Shown: positions 16,102 through 24,585 of the stretch, in pieces
Layout of the letters: each line of letters opens with the position of its first letter
How positions within the stretch are numbered: position 1 is the first letter of the stretch
DNA from: Rhodoglobus sp.
Lineage (GTDB): Bacteria > Actinomycetota > Actinomycetes > Actinomycetales > Microbacteriaceae
Assembly: GCA_025463515.1 (NCBI GenBank)
Contig: JAODAQ010000039.1
Coordinates: 1-64,000, forward strand
DNA: 64,000 bases
Direction of reading: 5' to 3'
Notes under the pieces: generated by a model
Told to the model about the DNA's origin: nothing
The model's input: only the letters and a program-made list of their open reading frames with translations
Database searches by the model: none
Made by a program: the position numbers and the translations under genes

Positions 16102-16788
16102 CTAGTGGCGTCCGACGAACGCGACTACCGCCTCCTTGAACGCCCTGGCCGAGACCGCGTTGGAGTGGGTGCGTCCGGGGAGCAGTACGAGCTCGGCGCC
16201 GAGGCGGGCGGCGAGGTCGACCGGGTCGGTGGCGATCGTGTCGGCATCGCCCGTGACGAGGAGGGTGGGCTGCTCGGCCCGCTGCATCGGCGCAGTGGAG
16301 GCGCGCAGTCCTTCGGCGAAAGCGGCGAGGGCAAGAGGGTCGCGTCCCGGTGCCTGCATACCCGCGACCAGGTCGGCGGGCAGCGCGCCCGAGAGCGGGT
16401 CGGTGGAGGGCAGACCGCCCAGGCTCAGGGTGGCGATGCGCTCGGGCGATTCGCGGGCGACGTCGAGGCCGATCCGCGCGCCGAGGGAGTAGCCGAGCCA
16501 GTGCGCCCGCTCGACGCCGAAGTGGTCGAGCACCGCGAGGGCGTCGGCGCGCAGGAGGGCCGCCGAGTAGCGCGCGGGGTCCGGGGAGGTCTCGCTCGCG
16601 CCGTGGCCGCGGAGGTCGAACGTGATGAGGCGGTACCCCTCCAGGGCGCGGGGCCAGCCGGCGGCCACCCAGTTGTCCTGGGCGGTGGAGGCGAAACCGT
16701 GCACGGCGAGAATGGCGGGCGCGGCATCCGGCCCGCTGGTCTCTGCTGAGAGTGACAGGCCGTCGACGGTTGTGACGGTGTCGCGCAT
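16102..16788 (-). CDS. Alpha/beta hydrolase, AcoC C-terminal-like, in 2-oxoacid dehydrogenase operon
   Basis: A 228-residue alpha/beta hydrolase with oxyanion region VHGFASTAQDNW, nucleophile elbow GYSLGAR (Ser101), an acid in TGDADT (Asp181 or 183) and His208 in RTHSN. Its ATG overlaps the stop of the lipoyl-domain gene (TGATG), so the two are made together. In the acetoin dehydrogenase complex, AcoC is a single polypeptide with an N-terminal lipoyl domain and a C-terminal alpha/beta hydrolase domain. Here the same two modules are separate genes. I infer that this protein takes the place of a canonical E2 acyltransferase domain. A free-standing hydrolase with an unrelated role is the alternative. 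Confidence 0.75.
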   Translation of the reverse strand: MRDTVTTVDGLSLSAETSGPDAAPAILAVHGFASTAQDNWVAAGWPRALEGYRLITFDLRGHGASETSPDPARYSAALLRADALAVLDHFGVERAHWLGYSLGARIGLDVARESPERIATLSLGGLPSTDPLSGALPADLVAGMQAPGRDPLALAAFAEGLRASTAPMQRAEQPTLLVTGDADTIATDPVDLAARLGAELVLLPGRTHSNAVSARAFKEAVVAFVGRH

Positions 16789-17111
16789 CAGTCCTCCGGG
16801 ATGCTCAGCCGCACGCGGCGGACGGGCTCCGACTCCTTGGGGACCGTGCCGACGATGCCGGCCTCCTCGTCCGGGACCTCGAAGGTCACGAACGGCTTGC
16901 CGACCTCGATGGTCTCGCCGTCGGCGGCGTGGAGGGTCTTGACGATGCCGCTCAGCGGCGACGGGATCTCGAGGGCCGACTTGGTGGTCTCCACCTCGAC
17001 CATCGGGTCGTTGCGCTCGAGCCGGTCGCCCGGCTTCACAAGCCACTCGATGACGGTCGCGTCGATGAGGCCCTCGCCGAGGTCGGGGAGGGGGAAGGTC
17101 TTGTCAGCCAC
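16788..17111 (-). CDS. Stand-alone lipoyl-domain protein (E2-like)
   Basis: A 107-residue protein that is essentially one lipoyl domain: KTFPLPDLGEGLIDATVIEW, the lipoylation site VETTKSALEIPSP with Lys44, and GIVKTLHAADGETIEVGKPFVTF. The last 25 residues are a short charged tail. A normal E2 has about 400 residues with peripheral-subunit-binding and catalytic domains; both are missing, and there is no downstream in-frame continuation, because the next gene is the alpha/beta hydrolase. It overlaps E1 beta by 8 bases. The domain would carry the acyl group from E1, but the acyltransferase and complex core must be supplied by another protein. Confidence 0.85.
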   Translation of the reverse strand: MADKTFPLPDLGEGLIDATVIEWLVKPGDRLERNDPMVEVETTKSALEIPSPLSGIVKTLHAADGETIEVGKPFVTFEVPDEEAGIVGTVPKESEPVRRVRLSIPED

Positions 17112-18117
17112 GCCGGTACTCCAATGCTCGTTGCACGCCGAAGAGGATGCGGTCGACGCTCGGGATGAACTCGTCCTCGAGGTCGCCGGACGGGGTCGGG
17201 ACGTCGTAGCCGGTGACCCGCTCGACGGGAGACTTGAGCTCGCGGAAGCACAGCCGCGAGACGAGGGCCGTGATCTCGGCCCCCGGGCCCGCGGTGAGCG
17301 GCGCCTCGTGCACGACCACGGCGCGGCCGGTGCGCGACACGCTCTCCTGCAGCGACTCCTCGTCGATCGGGGTCAGCCAGCGCAGGTCGAGGACCTCGAG
17401 CTCGATGCCGTCCTCGGCCGCGAGCTCCGCCACCTGGAGGCAGCGGTGCACCATCGAGCCCCAGCACACGAGCGTCGCGTGCCGGCCCGGGCGCACGATG
17501 GTCGCGCCCTCGAGGTCGGCCGCGGCATCCGGGTCGACCGGGCCCTTGTTCCAGTAGCGGGACTTGGGCTCCATGAAGATCACCGGGTCGGGCATGGCGA
17601 TCGCGCGGCGGAGGAGGTGGTACGCGTCGTGCGGGTTGGACGGCGTGACGACCTTGAGCCCGGGGACGTGCATGAAGTACGTCTCGAGGCTCTCGCCGTG
17701 CAGTTCGGGGGCACGGATGCCGCCGAAGCTCGGCACGCGCAGGGTGATCGGCATCGGGAACGCGCCGCGGCTGCGGTAGTTCATCCGCGCGACCTGGGAG
17801 AGCAGCTGGTCGAAGCCCGGGAAGACGAAGCCGTCGAACTGCACCTCGGGCACGGGGTGCCAGCCGCCCATCGCGAGGCCGACGGCGAGGCCGATGATGC
17901 CCGACTCCGCGAGCGGGGTGTCGAACACCCGGCCCGCGCCGAACTCGGCCTGCAGCCCGTCCGTCATGCGGAACACGCCGCCGAGCACGCCGACGTCCTC
18001 GCCGAAGACGAGCATGCGGTCGTCGTCCGCGAGGGAGTCGCGCAGCGCGCGGTTGATCGCCCCCTGCATCGAGAGCTCGAGTGTGGCGGTGGCGGTTGCT
18101 GTTGCGGTCTCAGGCAT
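17104..18117 (-). CDS. 2-oxoacid dehydrogenase E1 component, beta subunit
   Basis: A 337-residue transketolase-type E1 beta. Signature regions: MLVFGEDVGVLGGVFRMTDGL near residue 35, RVFDTPLAESGIIGLAVGLAMGG, PVPEVQFDGFVFPGFDQLLSQVARM and LRWLTPIDEESL; these agree best with the branched-chain 2-oxoacid dehydrogenase branch. With E1 alpha it forms the TPP-dependent decarboxylase. The N terminus has a short Thr/Ala repeat. Start ATG overlaps the end of E1 alpha by 8 bases, showing translational coupling. The substrate could be a branched-chain 2-oxoacid or, given the AcoC-like E2, acetoin or a related diketone precursor. Confidence 0.92.
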   Translation of the reverse strand: MPETATATATATLELSMQGAINRALRDSLADDDRMLVFGEDVGVLGGVFRMTDGLQAEFGAGRVFDTPLAESGIIGLAVGLAMGGWHPVPEVQFDGFVFPGFDQLLSQVARMNYRSRGAFPMPITLRVPSFGGIRAPELHGESLETYFMHVPGLKVVTPSNPHDAYHLLRRAIAMPDPVIFMEPKSRYWNKGPVDPDAAADLEGATIVRPGRHATLVCWGSMVHRCLQVAELAAEDGIELEVLDLRWLTPIDEESLQESVSRTGRAVVVHEAPLTAGPGAEITALVSRLCFRELKSPVERVTGYDVPTPSGDLEDEFIPSVDRILFGVQRALEYRRG

Positions 18118-19108
18118 GTTCGCTCTCCTCGCGCCACTGCGCGCGCTGGCGGGTGATCTGGGGCGTGGGGCTCTGGAACACGTGCTCGAACATCTGGTCG
18201 CCGGGCATCGGTGCGGGCTCGACGAGCGTCGCGCGCAGCGCCTCGAGCCGGGGTGCCTCGGCCTCGACGAGGGCGGCGAACCACGCGTCGTCCGCCAGCC
18301 CGCTTGCCCGCAGGACGCCCTCCAGCCGCTCGAGCGGATCGACGCCGGCGGCCCGCTCGTCCTCGAGGGAGCGGTAGCGGCCCGGGTCGTCGGACGTGGC
18401 GTGCGGCCCGCGGCGGTAGGTCATCGCCTCCACGAGGGAGGGGCGGCCTGTCGAGCGGGCGAGCTCGACGGCGTCGTGCGTCGCGCGGTAGACGGCGATC
18501 GGGTCGTCCCCGTCGACGACGGTGCCGGTCATCCCGTAGCCGGCCGCTCGGGCGGCGACGGACTCGCCGCCCACCTGGCGGGCGAGTGGAACGGAGAGGG
18601 CCCAGCGGTTGTTCTGCACGAAGAAGACGACGGGCGCACTCATCACGGAGGCGAAGTTCATCGCCTCGTGCACGTCCCCCTGCGAGCTCGCGCCGTCGCC
18701 GAAGTAGCTCAGCGCAACGCCGTCGAGGCCGTCGAGCTTCTGGCCGAGGGCCCAGCCCACGGCGTGGAGCGGCCCGGCGCCGACGACCGCCTGCAGGGGA
18801 GCGAAGCGATCGCGCGCGGCATCCCAGAGCCCGCCGTGCCACAGGCCCAGGTGGCTGCCGAGGTAGCCGACGAGGTCGACGCCCCACGCGACAGCGACGC
18901 CGATCTCGCGGTAGGTCGGGAAGACGAAGTCCTTGCTGCGGTCGAGCGCGAGGGCGCTGCCGACCTGCGCGGCCTCCTGACCGCGGGCCGGGGGATAGGC
19001 GGGGACGAGCCCCTGCCGCTGCCAGGTCACGAGGCCGTTGTCGAGCGTGCGCGCGAAGTGCATGTGCTCGTAGCTGCGCCTGAGCAGTTCGTCGTCAGCG
19101 TCGGACAT
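18110..19108 (-). CDS. 2-oxoacid dehydrogenase E1 component, alpha subunit
   Basis: A 332-residue thiamine-diphosphate-binding subunit with the TPP motif GDGASSQGDVHEAMNFAS followed by PVVFFVQNNRWALS near residues 165-195, and the N-terminal pattern LDNGLVTWQRQGLVPAYPPARGQEAAQVG. It resembles BkdA-type E1 alpha. ATG 19108 is preceded by GGGAGG; the track ORF to 19696 extends into the regulator. It is the first gene of a four-gene overlapping operon ending at 16102. No dihydrolipoamide dehydrogenase (E3) is in the window. The divergent Lrp/AsnC gene mirrors the bkdR-bkd layout of other actinobacteria. Confidence 0.92.
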   Translation of the reverse strand: MSDADDELLRRSYEHMHFARTLDNGLVTWQRQGLVPAYPPARGQEAAQVGSALALDRSKDFVFPTYREIGVAVAWGVDLVGYLGSHLGLWHGGLWDAARDRFAPLQAVVGAGPLHAVGWALGQKLDGLDGVALSYFGDGASSQGDVHEAMNFASVMSAPVVFFVQNNRWALSVPLARQVGGESVAARAAGYGMTGTVVDGDDPIAVYRATHDAVELARSTGRPSLVEAMTYRRGPHATSDDPGRYRSLEDERAAGVDPLERLEGVLRASGLADDAWFAALVEAEAPRLEALRATLVEPAPMPGDQMFEHVFQSPTPQITRQRAQWREESEHA

Positions 19109-19178
19109 GTGCCTCCCTCGGTCGTGGCGCAACGATAGGTTCCGGTCTCGGCACCCCGCAATCGACGTTGTCGGGGCC

Positions 19179-19234
19179 GAGCAGTGTGTATCGCTTCGGT
19201 CAGGGATATGATCCAAATACTGAGCAATGTGTAT
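19179..19234. promoter_or_regulatory. Direct-repeat sites in E1 operon / Lrp spacer
   Basis: GAGCAGTGTGTAT (19179-19191) and GAGCAATGTGTAT (19222-19234) match in 12 of 13 positions and start 43 bp apart, about four helical turns, so both face the same side of DNA. Lrp/AsnC proteins bind in phased arrays, and this is the shared promoter region of the E1 alpha operon and the regulator, so these are candidate operators. Confidence 0.55.
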
Positions 19235-19250
19235 AGGGAATCGGAGAATC

Positions 19251-19745
19251 ATGGCGCAGAGTGACCAAATCGACGTGCATCCGGATGCCCTGGACGCCCG
19301 TCTCGTCGGTGTGCTGTCCGACAATCCGCGGATCGGGGTGCTCGGGGCCGCCCGCCTGCTCGGGATCGCGCGGGCGACCGTGCAGGCCCGGCTGGACCGG
19401 CTCGTCCGCTCCGGCATCCTCTCGCTCGAGCCGCGGGTGGATCCCGCCCGGTTCGGTTTCCCGGTGTCGGCGATGGTCTCCCTCGAGCTGCAGCAGAGCC
19501 ATCTCGGCGTGCCGGCGGCGGAGTCACTCGAGGCGATCCCGGAGGTGACCGAGATCCACTCGGTGTCGGGCCAGGCCGACCTGCTCGTACGGGTCGTCGC
19601 GCGGTCGAACGAGGACTTGCAGCGCGTGCTGCACGAGATCCTCGCGATCGAGCAGGTGCTGCGGACGTCGTCCTCGATCCTGCTGAAGACGTTCATGCGG
19701 GAGCGGACCAGGCCGCTGTTCGCGAGGGTGGCCGCCGGAAAGTAG
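19251..19745 (+). CDS. Lrp/AsnC-family regulator (BkdR-like)
   Basis: A 164-residue feast/famine regulator: N-terminal helix-turn-helix (DALDARLVGVLSDNPRIGVLGAARLLGIARATVQARLDRLVRSGIL) and a C-terminal ligand-binding domain (SVSGQADLLVRVVARSNEDLQRVLHEIL). ATG 19251 follows CGGAGAATC; the track start at 19227 lies within a candidate operator. It is divergent from the 2-oxoacid dehydrogenase operon, as BkdR is in Streptomyces, where it controls branched-chain keto acid dehydrogenase genes in response to amino acids. I infer the same role here. Confidence 0.88.
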   Translation: MAQSDQIDVHPDALDARLVGVLSDNPRIGVLGAARLLGIARATVQARLDRLVRSGILSLEPRVDPARFGFPVSAMVSLELQQSHLGVPAAESLEAIPEVTEIHSVSGQADLLVRVVARSNEDLQRVLHEILAIEQVLRTSSSILLKTFMRERTRPLFARVAAGK

Positions 19746-19768
19746 TTCTAGCTTTCTCTGGTACACCC

Positions 19769-19872
19769 GTGATATATCTAACGGTGGTCGCTTCGCCATA
19801 CCCCTGAGTGGCGACCGGGAAGACCTGACGCGCAAAGCTGCCGGCGGCCTTCTCGTTCCAGAGATATATCAC
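19769..19872. promoter_or_regulatory. Paired GATATATC sites upstream of the Liv operon
   Basis: GTGATATATCT (19769-19779) and AGATATATCAC (19862-19872) are exact inverses of each other, each built on the palindrome GATATATC, 93 bp apart. TAAGAT (19873-19878), a possible -10 hexamer, abuts the second site. This AT-rich pair sits in the only sizeable promoter region of the 19.9-31.4 kb operon. The obvious candidate binder is the GntR/FCD protein encoded at the operon end (30692); that link is inference. Confidence 0.6.
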
Positions 19873-19911
19873 TAAGATATGGATGCACCTTTCAATGACG
19901 AAGGAGAGCAA

Positions 19912-21141
19912 GTGCCAACTGCAATCACCCGCCGCATTCGCATAGCGGCAGTCCTCACAGCACTCACGGTCGGAACCGCCCTCGCTGGCTGCGCCAGCGG
20001 CGGCACCGGACCAGAGTCCGAAGCGCCCATCAAGATCGGCGCCTCGCTTCCCCTCACCGGTCCGGTGGCCGACGTCTCGGGCCCGGGCTACAACGGCTAC
20101 GAGCTCTGGGCGGAGCAGGTGAACGCCGCCGGCGGCCTCCTCGGGCGCCCGGTCGAGCTCACCCTCCTGGACGACGGCTTCGACCAGGACCAGGTGGTAG
20201 CCAACTACACCCGCCTGATCAGCCAGGACAACGTGGACCTGCTTCTCGGCACGTTCTCGTCGTTCCTGAACCTGCCAGCGTCGGCGGTCGCCGAGCGCAA
20301 CGGCATGGTGTACGTCGAACCGTCGGGCGGCGCGCAGGAGATCTTCGAGCAGGGCTTCACCCGCCTGTTCTTCGCGCAGCCCGGCACCTCCGCGAGCCTG
20401 CCCGACCGCTTCGTCGAGTGGGTGGAGTCGCTTCCCGCGGACGAGCGCCCCAAGACCGCGGCCTACATCACGCAGACCGACCCGAACACGGAGCCCGCGG
20501 TCCAGGGCTTCCAGGACCAGCTCGAGGCGCTCGGCGTCGAGACCGTCTACGACGAGAGCTACGCCCCGGAGCAGACCGCGTTCGACTCGGCAGCCGACGC
20601 CATCAAGCGCGCCGACCCCGACCTGCTCGTGCACGGCGCGGTGGGCGAGGACGGCATCGGCCTCGTGCGCTCGCTCCAGAAGGTCGGCTTCAGCCCCGAC
20701 CAGTTCTTCCAGACGAACGCGCCCTCCGACATCGCGGGCTACCCCGCGGGCATCGGCGAGGCGAACACCGAGGGCATCTTCTCCTCGGTGAGCTGGACTC
20801 CTGCGACCGACTTCCCCGGCAGCCAGGACTTCGTCGCCGCCTACGAGAAGAAGTACGGCATCGAGCCGGACGACAACGCCTCGTCGTCGTACTCGGCTGC
20901 GCAGATCCTGCAGGCGGCCGTGGAGGCCGTCGGCGAGATCGACCAGGACAAGATCGCCGAGTGGCTGCACGCCAACACGGTGGACACGATCTCGGGCCCG
21001 ATGTCGTGGGACGAGCGCGGTGTACCGGCCGGCTCGCTCTCCCTGGCCCAGTGGCAGGACGGCAAGTTCGTGATCGTGCTGCCCGAGGATGCCGCGGGCA
21101 CCGACCACATCGTCAGCCCCAAGCCGAACTGGGTGGGGTAA
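19912..21141 (+). CDS. Liv-type ABC transporter substrate-binding lipoprotein
   Basis: A 409-residue periplasmic-binding-protein-like lipoprotein of the branched-chain amino acid / aromatic / amide family. The signal peptide ends in the lipobox ALAGC, so the mature protein is lipid-anchored outside the membrane. The domain starts PIKIGASLPLTGPVADVSGPGYNGYELW, with NAAGGLLGRPVEL and DNVDLLLGTFSSFLN typical of LivJ-like receptors. GTG 19912 follows AAGGAG; the track ATG at 19879 lies before the Shine-Dalgarno. Such receptors bind amino acids but also ureas, amides and aromatic acids, so the ligand cannot be named. It heads a twelve-kilobase operon. Confidence 0.92.
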   Translation: MPTAITRRIRIAAVLTALTVGTALAGCASGGTGPESEAPIKIGASLPLTGPVADVSGPGYNGYELWAEQVNAAGGLLGRPVELTLLDDGFDQDQVVANYTRLISQDNVDLLLGTFSSFLNLPASAVAERNGMVYVEPSGGAQEIFEQGFTRLFFAQPGTSASLPDRFVEWVESLPADERPKTAAYITQTDPNTEPAVQGFQDQLEALGVETVYDESYAPEQTAFDSAADAIKRADPDLLVHGAVGEDGIGLVRSLQKVGFSPDQFFQTNAPSDIAGYPAGIGEANTEGIFSSVSWTPATDFPGSQDFVAAYEKKYGIEPDDNASSSYSAAQILQAAVEAVGEIDQDKIAEWLHANTVDTISGPMSWDERGVPAGSLSLAQWQDGKFVIVLPEDAAGTDHIVSPKPNWVG

Positions 21142-21146
21142 GCCTC

Positions 21147-22034
21147 ATGGGGTTGTTGCTCCAGACGCTGGTATTCGGTGTCCTTCTCGGGAGCCTCTAC
21201 GCTCTCGCCTCGTCCGGACTCTCGCTGACCTTCGGGGTCTTGCGGATCGTCAACCTGGTGCACGGGTCGCTCCTGATCACCGGGGGGTACCTGACCTACA
21301 CACTGTGGTCGGTGCTCGGCGGTCTCGACCCGATCGTCTGCATCCTCCTGACGACTCCCATGATGGGACTGATCGGATGGGCGCTGTACACGGCGCTCAT
21401 CCGGCCGACCATCGCGGGAGGGGACGGCGGCACGATGATGGCGACCTTTGCCGTCATGATCGCCGCGGAAGGCATCTTCGCCCTCGTCTGGGGCAACACC
21501 CCGCTCACCGTCGCGCCGCCGTACGCGCGCACCTCGATCGCCCTCGGCGATCTCGTGATCCCGCACGCCCAGCTCTACGCGGCAATCGTCGCGCTCGTGG
21601 TGCTGGGCGCACTGGGGGCGGTCCTCCGGTTCACGAAGCTCGGCAGGTCCATCCGCGCCGCGGCCTCGAACCCCGCGGGCGCCCGGCTGGTCGGCATCCG
21701 GGTCTCCCGTGTCAACGCCCTCACCTACGCGATCGGCGCGGCGACGGCCGGCGCTGGCGGAGCGCTGATCAGCGTGATCTACCCGCTCACCCCCGACTCC
21801 TGGGGAGCCTGGCTCGCCCGCGGTCTCGCGATCGTGGCACTCGGCGGCATGGGCAGCTTCCTCGGCACCTTCGTCGCGGCCCTGCTCTTCGGCGTCGCCG
21901 AGACGCTCGTGACTGCCTACGTCTCCCTGACCTGGACCGTCGCGGTGCCCTACGTGGTGATCATCGCGGTGCTCATCTTCAAACCCCGCGGCCTGTTCGG
22001 CGCGCGCGGCAGAACGGACGTCTCAACACCATGA
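21147..22034 (+). CDS. Liv-type ABC transporter permease (LivH-like)
   Basis: A 295-residue membrane permease with about eight helices, starting LLLQTLVFGVLLGSLYALASSGLSLTFGVLRIVNLVHGSLL, the LivH hallmark. The cytoplasmic segment RFTKLGRSIRAAASNPAGARLVGI couples to the ATPase. ATG 21147 lies five bases after the receptor gene. Its stop overlaps the next start (ATGA). It forms half of the translocation channel with the LivM domain of the next protein. Confidence 0.93.
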   Translation: MGLLLQTLVFGVLLGSLYALASSGLSLTFGVLRIVNLVHGSLLITGGYLTYTLWSVLGGLDPIVCILLTTPMMGLIGWALYTALIRPTIAGGDGGTMMATFAVMIAAEGIFALVWGNTPLTVAPPYARTSIALGDLVIPHAQLYAAIVALVVLGALGAVLRFTKLGRSIRAAASNPAGARLVGIRVSRVNALTYAIGAATAGAGGALISVIYPLTPDSWGAWLARGLAIVALGGMGSFLGTFVAALLFGVAETLVTAYVSLTWTVAVPYVVIIAVLIFKPRGLFGARGRTDVSTP

Positions 22035-23860
22035 CCGCCCTCACTCAGCGCCGCAGGCTCACGCTGCCCATCATGGCGGCCGCCACCCTGCTGCTCGCCC
22101 TCAGCCCCCTCACGTGGAACAACCTCTACGTGCAGAACATGATCATCATGACGATGATCCTCGGTGTCATGGCCGTCACCTGGAACGTCATGGGCGGCTT
22201 CACCGGCTACATCTCGCTCGGCCACAGCGCCTTCCTCGGCGTCGGCGCGTACACGACCGCGGTACTCGTGGTGCAGTTCGGGCTGCCGTGGTGGGTCGGC
22301 CTCCTCGCCTCCGTGGTCTCGAGCGCAGTGCTCGCGGGCATCTTCGGGCTCGTCACACGCCGGGCCCGTGGCACCGCGTACATCATGGTCACCTTCGCGG
22401 CACTCGAGCTGCTCAAGGTGCTCGCGATGAATCTCACGGACCTCACCAACGGCAACCACGGCCTGACCATGCCGTTCCTGCGCACCGAGCGCCAGTTCCA
22501 GCAGTGGCCGTACTACTACGGGCTGCTCGCGCTGCTGGTCCTGACCGTGCTCATGACCCTGTGGATCCGCCGCTCGAAGTTCGGTGCGGGGCTGCTGAGC
22601 ATCCGCGAGGACGAGGACAAAGCGGCATCCATCGGCATCATGACCTCCCGGTACAAGCTCATCGCCTTCGTGCTGAGCGGCATCCCGGTCGGCATCGCCG
22701 GCGGCATCTACGCGTACTACATCGGCTTCGTCGAGCCGCGCGGCTACTTCCTGATCGCGGTGAGCATGCAGGTCGTGCTCGCGGTGCTTCTCGGCGGTCG
22801 CGGCACGATCTGGGGGCCGCTGCTCGGCGCCGCGATCGTGGAGCCGCTGTCGCAGTTCACGAACGCGGTGATCGGCGGCCCGCAGGGCGGAGCCTGGCGG
22901 CTCGTGCTGTTCGGGGCGATCCTGCTCGCGGTGATCCTCGGCCTGCCCCAGGGCATCATCCCGGCGGTGCGCCGCCTCATCGACCGGCAGCGCGCCAAGC
23001 GCACGACCGCAACGACCGGCGAGCGCTTCACCGCCGGGGCGCTCAGCACCGGCGACGCCCTCAAAGTTCTCGAGACGTTCCGCGAGCCCGCGCCGGCGAC
23101 CGAACTGATCCTCGAGGTGGACGACCTGCGCAAGCGCTTCGGCGGCATCGCGGCGCTCGACGGATGCTCGTTCCAGGTGCCGCGCGGATCGGTGACGGCC
23201 CTCATCGGCCCCAACGGCTCGGGCAAGACCACGGCCTTCAACATGATCGACGGCAGCGCCCGTCTCGACGGCGGCACGATCCGCTACAACGGTGAGCGCA
23301 TCGACTCCCTTCCCCGGTGGAAGCGCGCGCACCTCGGCATCGGGCGCACGTTCCAAACCACGCGGCTCTTCCCGGCGCTGACCGTGCGCGAGAACCTCGT
23401 GGCCCCGCTGCGCGAGTTCCGCTGGGGAGCGCTCGCGAGTCCGAGCATGTCGGGCGTGGAGAGCGAGCGGGCGGAGGCCGCGATCGGCCTCGTGGGCCTG
23501 GGGCGCTACCTCGACGCCGAGGCGGGCGGACTCTCCTACGGCCAGCAGAAGCTCGTCGAGCTCGCCCAGGTGCTGGTGCTCGATCCGGAGCTCGTGCTTC
23601 TCGACGAGCCGGCCGGCGGCATCAACCCGGCGATCGTCGAGCAGATGGCCGAGATCATCGCCGGTCTCAAGGCCGCGGGCAAGACGGTGCTCATCGTGGA
23701 GCACAACATGCCCTTCGTGCTCGAGAACAGCGAGCTCGTGCACGTGCTCTCCGCCGGCGCACGTATCGCCTCGGGCACGCCGGACGAGATCCGCAACAAC
23801 CCCGTGGTGCTCGAGGCCTACCTCGGTGACACCCCGGTCGAGACGGGAGCACGGGCATGA
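22031..23860 (+). CDS. Liv-type permease-ATPase fusion (LivM-LivG)
   Basis: A 609-residue fusion. Residues 1 to about 325 are a LivM-type permease (MGGFTGYISLGHSAFLGVGAYTTAVL, then SIREDEDKAASIGI near residue 195), joined by a Thr/Ala linker to a LivG-type ATPase with Walker A GPNGSGKTT near residue 396, Q-loop RTFQTTRLF, signature LSYGQQKLVELA, Walker B LVLLDEP and switch His in VEHNM. The same arrangement is known in other actinobacterial and proteobacterial Liv systems. Starts and stops overlap on both sides (ATGA). Confidence 0.93.
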   Translation: MTALTQRRRLTLPIMAAATLLLALSPLTWNNLYVQNMIIMTMILGVMAVTWNVMGGFTGYISLGHSAFLGVGAYTTAVLVVQFGLPWWVGLLASVVSSAVLAGIFGLVTRRARGTAYIMVTFAALELLKVLAMNLTDLTNGNHGLTMPFLRTERQFQQWPYYYGLLALLVLTVLMTLWIRRSKFGAGLLSIREDEDKAASIGIMTSRYKLIAFVLSGIPVGIAGGIYAYYIGFVEPRGYFLIAVSMQVVLAVLLGGRGTIWGPLLGAAIVEPLSQFTNAVIGGPQGGAWRLVLFGAILLAVILGLPQGIIPAVRRLIDRQRAKRTTATTGERFTAGALSTGDALKVLETFREPAPATELILEVDDLRKRFGGIAALDGCSFQVPRGSVTALIGPNGSGKTTAFNMIDGSARLDGGTIRYNGERIDSLPRWKRAHLGIGRTFQTTRLFPALTVRENLVAPLREFRWGALASPSMSGVESERAEAAIGLVGLGRYLDAEAGGLSYGQQKLVELAQVLVLDPELVLLDEPAGGINPAIVEQMAEIIAGLKAAGKTVLIVEHNMPFVLENSELVHVLSAGARIASGTPDEIRNNPVVLEAYLGDTPVETGARA

Positions 23861-24585
23861 TCGAGATCGACGCGGTGAGCGCCGGCTACGGCGGGGGCCT
23901 GGTGCTGCGGGATGTTTCGCTCACCATCCCCGAGGGCGAGACCACGTGCATCGTGGGCCCCAACGGCGCGGGCAAGTCCACGATGCTCAAGGTGATCTGC
24001 GACGACCTCACCCCCTCCGCCGGAGAGGTGCGCGTCGCGGGCGTGCGGGTGACCGGCCGCACCCCGGCCGGCGCGATCGACTGCGGCGTGGTGATGATCC
24101 CGCAATCCAACGCGCTGTTCCCGGAGATGACAGTCCGGGAGAACGTCCTGCTGGGCGCGCACGCCGTGAAGGGCAGCGCGCGCGTGCACGCTGCCCGGCT
24201 CGCGGAGCTCGAGGCCCTGTTCCCCGTCGTCGGTGAGCGGGCGCGCACCCACGCGGGGCTGCTCTCGGGCGGCCAGCGCCGCATGGTCGAGTTCGCGCGG
24301 GCGCTCATGAGCCGCCCCCGCGTCGTGCTCCTCGACGAGCCGTCGATCGGCCTCGACCCCAAGTCCCTCGAGCTGCTCTCGGCCTCCATCCGGACCATGG
24401 CCGAGGCCGGGACCACCGTGGTCCTCGTCGAGCAGAACGTCCGGTTCGGCCTCGCCGCCGCGACGACGGGCGTGATCATGGAGGGCGGCACGGTCTTCGC
24501 GACCGGGCCTGCAGCAGACCTGCTCGCCGACCCCGAGATGCGCGCCGTGTTCATCGGCGGCCACGCGGTGAGGGCTGCGTCATGA
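23857..24585 (+). CDS. Liv-type ABC transporter ATP-binding protein (LivF-like)
   Basis: A 242-residue ATPase with Walker [11 protein letters not shown], signature [16 protein letters not shown], Walker B VVLLDEP and the LivF-like [25 protein letters not shown]. With the LivG domain of the fusion it forms the ATPase pair. Its ATG overlaps the previous stop and its stop overlaps the malate synthase start (ATGA), so transporter and enzymes form one translationally coupled unit. Confidence 0.94.
   Translation: MIEIDAVSAGYGGGLVLRDVSLTIPEGETTCIVGPNGAGKSTMLKVICDDLTPSAGEVRVAGVRVTGRTPAGAIDCGVVMIPQSNALFPEMTVRENVLLGAHAVKGSARVHAARLAELEALFPVVGERARTHAGLLSGGQRRMVEFARALMSRPRVVLLDEPSIGLDPKSLELLSASIRTMAEAGTTVVLVEQNVRFGLAAATTGVIMEGGTVFATGPAADLLADPEMRAVFIGGHAVRAAS

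Noticed and set aside
22031-23860. LivM-LivG fusion as a novelty
   Set aside because: Permease-ATPase fusions occur in many Liv systems; it is reported as a feature only.
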